Positions 5,665-8,017 of a stretch of 8,017 nucleotides of DNA are shown here, piece after piece. Below the pieces are notes generated by a model. The model did not search any database. It worked only from the letters and a program-made list of their open reading frames with translations, and had not been told where the DNA came from. Source of the stretch: Bacillota bacterium (GTDB lineage Bacteria; Bacillota_I; Bacilli_A; RFN20; CAG-826); NCBI GenBank assembly GCA_016872075.1, contig VHBF01000020.1:1-8017 (forward strand), given 5' to 3'. The position numbers and the translations under genes are program-made. Positions within the stretch are counted from its first letter, which is position 1; each line of letters starts with the position of its first letter.

Positions 5665-6457
5665 ATTAGACTATTGTTACCATTCGCATACAACAAGATG
5701 TGGTCATGCTTATGGTACGGATGAGGCGTATGTGAAGGCGGCAATAGAAAATGGTTTTAAAGTAATTGGTTTTTCCGATCATATTTTCTTCCCTGGCATT
5801 TCCCAACCCGGCATGCGAGGTGAATATGCTCAATTAGAGGATTATAAACAAAGTGTTCTACAGTTAAAAAAGCAATATCAGAAGGACATCGCCGTCCACT
5901 TAGGTTTTGAAGCAGAATATTATCCGGTATTCGATTCTTATTACAAAAGTTTAAAACAAGATCATGGATTTGAATATTTAATTCTTGGTCAACACTTTCG
6001 TTTAGTGAACAAAAGTTTCCCCATCTATTATGCCTCCGTGAAAGATCCTGCCTTAATTCATGAATATGCGGACAGTATTATTGCGGCGATGAAAACTGGT
6101 ATGTTTGCTTATGTTGCCCATCCTGACCTCTATATGTTGGGATATGGCGGAGGTTGGGATGAGCATGCCAAAGCCGTTGCCCATAAACTCGCTAAAGCTT
6201 CTGTTCAATACAATATTCCTTTAGAACTCAATCTCGGGGGTATCAATGGAAGAGGCTTGATGATGATTCAAGGTGAATATCGTTATCCATATCCTTATGA
6301 GGGATTTTGGGCCATCGCCAAGGAACATGGCGTGACCACGATCGTCGGTTTAGATGCGCATGCTCCGGATGCATATGTTGGTACAAAATATCAAATTTTA
6401 TTTGATATTATCGAAAAATACCAATTTAAAACCATCCACCGTTTAAAGTTCAAGTGA
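5654..6457 (+). CDS. hisK: PHP-domain phosphatase, histidinol-phosphatase (HisK/HisJ) family
   Basis: Members of this PHP-fold metal-dependent family remove phosphate from histidinol phosphate in histidine synthesis, though some relatives act on other phosphoesters. The 267-residue protein starts at TTG 5654. It keeps the metal ligands expected for the family: HSHT at 10-13, C16/H18 in RCGH, SDH at 41-43, E86 in GFEAEY, H114 in GQHF, H156 in AHPD, and D234/H236 in GLDAHA. The length fits HisK. No other his gene is in the window, so the biosynthetic role is family knowledge and not supported by context; a general phosphatase role is equally possible. It is the last gene of the packed operon, overlaps truA by 11 bases, and its TGA stop is part of the next promoter. 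Confidence 0.85.
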   Translation: MKNKLDYCYHSHTTRCGHAYGTDEAYVKAAIENGFKVIGFSDHIFFPGISQPGMRGEYAQLEDYKQSVLQLKKQYQKDIAVHLGFEAEYYPVFDSYYKSLKQDHGFEYLILGQHFRLVNKSFPIYYASVKDPALIHEYADSIIAAMKTGMFAYVAHPDLYMLGYGGGWDEHAKAVAHKLAKASVQYNIPLELNLGGINGRGLMMIQGEYRYPYPYEGFWAIAKEHGVTTIVGLDAHAPDAYVGTKYQILFDIIEKYQFKTIHRLKFK

Positions 6458-6463
6458 TATAAT
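6455..6463 (+). promoter_or_regulatory. Extended -10 promoter of yebC
   Basis: TGATATAAT is a perfect extended -10 (TGn plus TATAAT); its TGA is also the stop codon of the PHP phosphatase gene. No good -35 lies 16-18 bases upstream, which an extended -10 can tolerate. Transcription would start near 6470, leaving a leader of about 19 bases with AAGGGAG at 6475-6481. Confidence 0.65.
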
Positions 6464-6488
6464 TTGAAAGATTTAAGGGAGTGTTAAC

Positions 6489-7193
6489 ATGGGACGAGCG
6501 TATCAAGTCAGAGCATCCTCGATGGCAGCAACGGCGGCAAAACGATCCGCTTTATTTATGCGTGCCTCCAAAGAAATTTATATGGCTGCCAAATCAGGCA
6601 CAGCCGATCCAGATAGTAACTTAGCATTACGGGCAGCGGTTGATAAATACCGGGCTTTGAATGTGACCCGTGAAGTCATTGAACGGGCGATTAAAAAAGC
6701 GGCAGGTGGAGAAGTCGAAGCTTATAACGCGGGTCGCTATGAAGCGTTTGGACCTGGGGGTTGTTTATTAATCGTGGATACCTTAACCGATAATACCAAC
6801 CGGGCCATTTCTGAAGTCCGATCTGCCATTACCAAGCGCAATGGCAAAATGGGATCTGTGTTATTTAACTTTACCGAATTCGGTCAACTAGTTTTCACTG
6901 GTCAATCTCAAAGTGCCGTAGAAGAACAACTCATCCTTGGTGATGTGGATGTGCAACAAATCAACGCCCAAAGTGATCAACTTGAGGTCTTAGTCAATCC
7001 CACGAGTTTTGCTCAAGCAAAGAAGGTCCTAGAAAGCATGGGTGTTGCTAACTTTATCGTCGCCGAAATTACCTTGATTCCCAATGAGACGATGACCCTA
7101 AAAGGTGAAAATTTACAACTTTTTAAGCAATTATTAGATGTTTTGGATGAATTTCAAGACGTGCAAAATGTCTACCATAACGTGGAGTTATGA
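6489..7193 (+). CDS. yebC: YebC/PmpR-family translation factor, YebC2 (YeeN/YeeI) type
   Basis: This family (DUF28/TACO1) was first described as transcriptional regulators; recent work indicates that members help ribosomes through difficult stretches such as prolines. The 234-residue protein starts MGRAYQVRASSMAATAAKR in place of the GHSKWxNIKxRK start of classic YebC, which places it in the YeeN/YeeI subgroup. The helical N-terminal domain has EIYMAAKSG (29-37), DPDSNLALR (40-48) and the VIERAIKKAAGG helix (63-74). RYEAFGPGGC (83-92) and DTLTDNTNR (97-105) open the core domain. AAGGGAG lies 7 bases before the ATG. It has its own promoter and lies between the PHP gene and rplM. The gene symbol is the family name; the exact role is inferred. 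Confidence 0.9.
   Translation: MGRAYQVRASSMAATAAKRSALFMRASKEIYMAAKSGTADPDSNLALRAAVDKYRALNVTREVIERAIKKAAGGEVEAYNAGRYEAFGPGGCLLIVDTLTDNTNRAISEVRSAITKRNGKMGSVLFNFTEFGQLVFTGQSQSAVEEQLILGDVDVQQINAQSDQLEVLVNPTSFAQAKKVLESMGVANFIVAEITLIPNETMTLKGENLQLFKQLLDVLDEFQDVQNVYHNVEL
7176..7192 (+). terminator. Weak hairpin at the yebC stop
   Basis: CATAAC and GTTATG form a perfect 6-base stem with a 5-base loop over the yebC stop. An alternative stem pairs GTGGA (7182-7186) with TCCAC (7203-7207), followed by TTGTTTT. Neither is GC-rich with a long U tract, so this is at best a weak terminator ahead of the rplM promoter. Confidence 0.25.
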
Positions 7194-7216
7194 GCAAAGG
7201 TTTCCACTTGTTTTCA

Positions 7217-7245
7217 TTGACTTTAAGGCAATTGGTTAGTATTAT
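7217..7245 (+). promoter_or_regulatory. Promoter of rplM-rpsI
   Basis: The -35 TTGACT (7217-7222, 5 of 6) and the -10 TATTAT (7240-7245, 5 of 6) are 17 bases apart, a near-consensus sigma-A promoter. The start would be near 7252, exactly where the structured leader begins. Confidence 0.8.
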
Positions 7246-7251
7246 TTATCT

Positions 7252-7309
7252 CGGCACTTTATACAAGCATTTTTAAATTTGTTTATCGTAAAGCTGCATT
7301 CTTAGGAGG
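7252..7309 (+). promoter_or_regulatory. L13-type ribosomal protein leader RNA
   Basis: The leader folds as an outer helix GCA-CTTTA (7254-7261) with TAAAG-C-TGC (7289-7297, one bulged C) and an inner stem ACAAG (7263-7267) with TTTGT (7278-7282, one wobble), leaving an internal loop on the 3' side. The wording GGCACTTTATACAAG ... TTTAT ... AAGCTGC and the place just upstream of rplM match my memory of the L13 leader of Bacillota, thought to let L13 repress its own operon. AGGAGG (7304-7309) follows, 8 bases before the rplM ATG. Confidence 0.7.
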
Positions 7310-7317
7310 ATGATGTT

Positions 7318-7758
7318 ATGCAACGTCAAACCACATTAGTTAAACCCGCCGAAGTAAAAAACAAATGGTATGTCGTGGATGCCACTGGTTTACCTTTAGG
7401 AAGATTAGCTTCTCAAGTCGCTTTAGTTTTAATGGGCAAAACCAAAGCGAATTACACCCCTACCGTTGATGGAGGCGATTTTGTCATTATTATCAATGCG
7501 GAAAAAGTTTCCTTATCTGGTAATAAAGTTGAAACTAAAAAATATTACAACAACTCACAATATGCTGGTGGTTTACGGACCCGTACCGCTGGGGTGATGT
7601 TGGCCGATTATCCAGAAGAAATGGTGGAACGATCGGTTTGGGGCATGTTACCCAAAGGTCGATTAGGTCATGTCATGCACGGAAAATTATTTGTTTATCG
7701 TGGTGCAAAACACGAACACGAAGCCCAAAAGCCTGAAGTCTTAAAAGTAACCTTATAA
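7318..7758 (+). CDS. rplM: Large subunit ribosomal protein uL13
   Basis: L13 is an early-assembling protein of the 50S subunit that binds 23S rRNA. The 146-residue length is normal. Recognisable blocks are WYVVDATGLPLGRLAS near the N terminus, GDFVIIINAEKVSLSGNK, and the C-terminal signature RSVWGMLPKGRLG followed by LFVYRGAKHEHEAQKPE. The start is fixed by AGGAGG 8 bases upstream. It is the first gene of the rplM-rpsI operon, with a strong promoter and the L13-type leader, so autogenous control by L13 is likely. rpsI follows after 10 bases, with its ribosome site overlapping the rplM stop. Confidence 0.98.
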   Translation: MQRQTTLVKPAEVKNKWYVVDATGLPLGRLASQVALVLMGKTKANYTPTVDGGDFVIIINAEKVSLSGNKVETKKYYNNSQYAGGLRTRTAGVMLADYPEEMVERSVWGMLPKGRLGHVMHGKLFVYRGAKHEHEAQKPEVLKVTL

Positions 7759-7768
7759 GGAGAAACAT

Positions 7769-8017
7769 ATGGCAACCAAGAAAAAAGAAGTCACCAAATA
7801 CTACGGCACCGGAAGACGTAAATCTTCCAAGGCTCGTGTTTATTTAATGGATGGTAAAGGTTTAATTACTGTCAATGGTCGTCCTGTTGATGAATATATG
7901 CCTTATGACACCTTAGTCATGGATTTAAAACAACCCTTAGTTATTTCCAATAATGCCGAAAAGTTTAATGTGGTTGCCACGGTTTCCGGCGGTGGTTTTA
8001 CTGGCCAAGCTGGTGCG
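7769..8017 (+). CDS. rpsI: Small subunit ribosomal protein uS9, N-terminal part (runs off the right edge)
   Basis: S9 sits in the head of the 30S subunit, where its C-terminal tail contacts P-site tRNA. The first 83 residues are visible: YYGTGRRKSSKARVYL (11-26), the GKGLITVNGRPVDEY block and VVATVSGGGFTGQAGA at the window end, all characteristic of the family. The C-terminal tail ending in the usual basic residues lies outside the window. AAGGAG (7757-7762) lies 6 bases before the ATG and overlaps the rplM TAA. It is co-transcribed with rplM, as in most bacteria. Confidence 0.97.
   Translation, partial: MATKKKEVTKYYGTGRRKSSKARVYLMDGKGLITVNGRPVDEYMPYDTLVMDLKQPLVISNNAEKFNVVATVSGGGFTGQAGA

Noticed and set aside
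4079..7193. Mycoplasma-type code with TGA read as Trp
   Set aside because: TGA ends ecfA2, hisK and yebC at the expected family lengths, conserved Trp are TGG, and no TGA interrupts any family match.
1..8017. CRISPR array, insertion sequence, attachment site or phage genes
   Set aside because: No regularly spaced repeats, transposase motifs, terminal inverted repeats or integrase sequences were seen on either strand.

Overview
The window is a stretch of low-GC bacterial chromosome read with the standard bacterial code: Trp is TGG throughout, and TGA serves as a genuine stop for ecfA2, hisK and yebC. Canonical AGGAGG ribosome sites, an ECF transporter set next to truA, rplM and rpsI, an L13-type leader and a CcpA/LacI-style operator all point to a Bacillota or Bacillota-derived lineage. 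It could be a Mollicutes relative that keeps the standard code, but the lineage cannot be fixed from this window.

Left part (1-1735), minus strand: a surface module for alpha-glucan use. A secreted 228-residue protein with an aromatic-rich, probably starch-binding N-terminal domain (868-1554) is followed 33 bases later by the start of a lipoprotein pullulanase (834 down to the window edge), with a lipobox, a Ser-rich linker, a CBM41-like domain and the beginning of CBM48. Their promoter (TTGACA, 17 bases, TAACAT) carries a 16-base operator that fits the cre consensus and covers the -10. This suggests carbon-catabolite or maltose-type repression.

Middle part (1736-6457), plus strand: seven genes with no gap larger than 2 bases. 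They are dCMP deaminase (comEB), a two-helix membrane protein of unknown function, the ATPases and transmembrane coupler of a group II ECF vitamin/metal transporter (ecfA1, ecfA2, ecfT), tRNA pseudouridine synthase (truA) and a PHP-family phosphatase of the histidinol-phosphatase type starting at TTG. Most junctions overlap or abut and lack a Shine-Dalgarno sequence, so translational coupling is likely. No substrate-binding S component is encoded here.

Right part (6458-8017), plus strand: a YebC2/YeeN-type translation factor gene with its own extended -10 promoter, then rplM and rpsI (cut by the window end). The ribosomal pair has a strong promoter and a leader that folds like the L13 autoregulatory leader of Bacillota.

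The ecfA1-ecfA2-ecfT-truA-rplM-rpsI order familiar from Bacillota is kept but interrupted by hisK and yebC and preceded by comEB plus the small membrane gene. I found no CRISPR array, tRNA, rRNA, insertion sequence or phage gene. The least explained items are the C-terminal half of the secreted protein and the small membrane protein inside the ECF operon. Nothing here by itself shows a new biological system.
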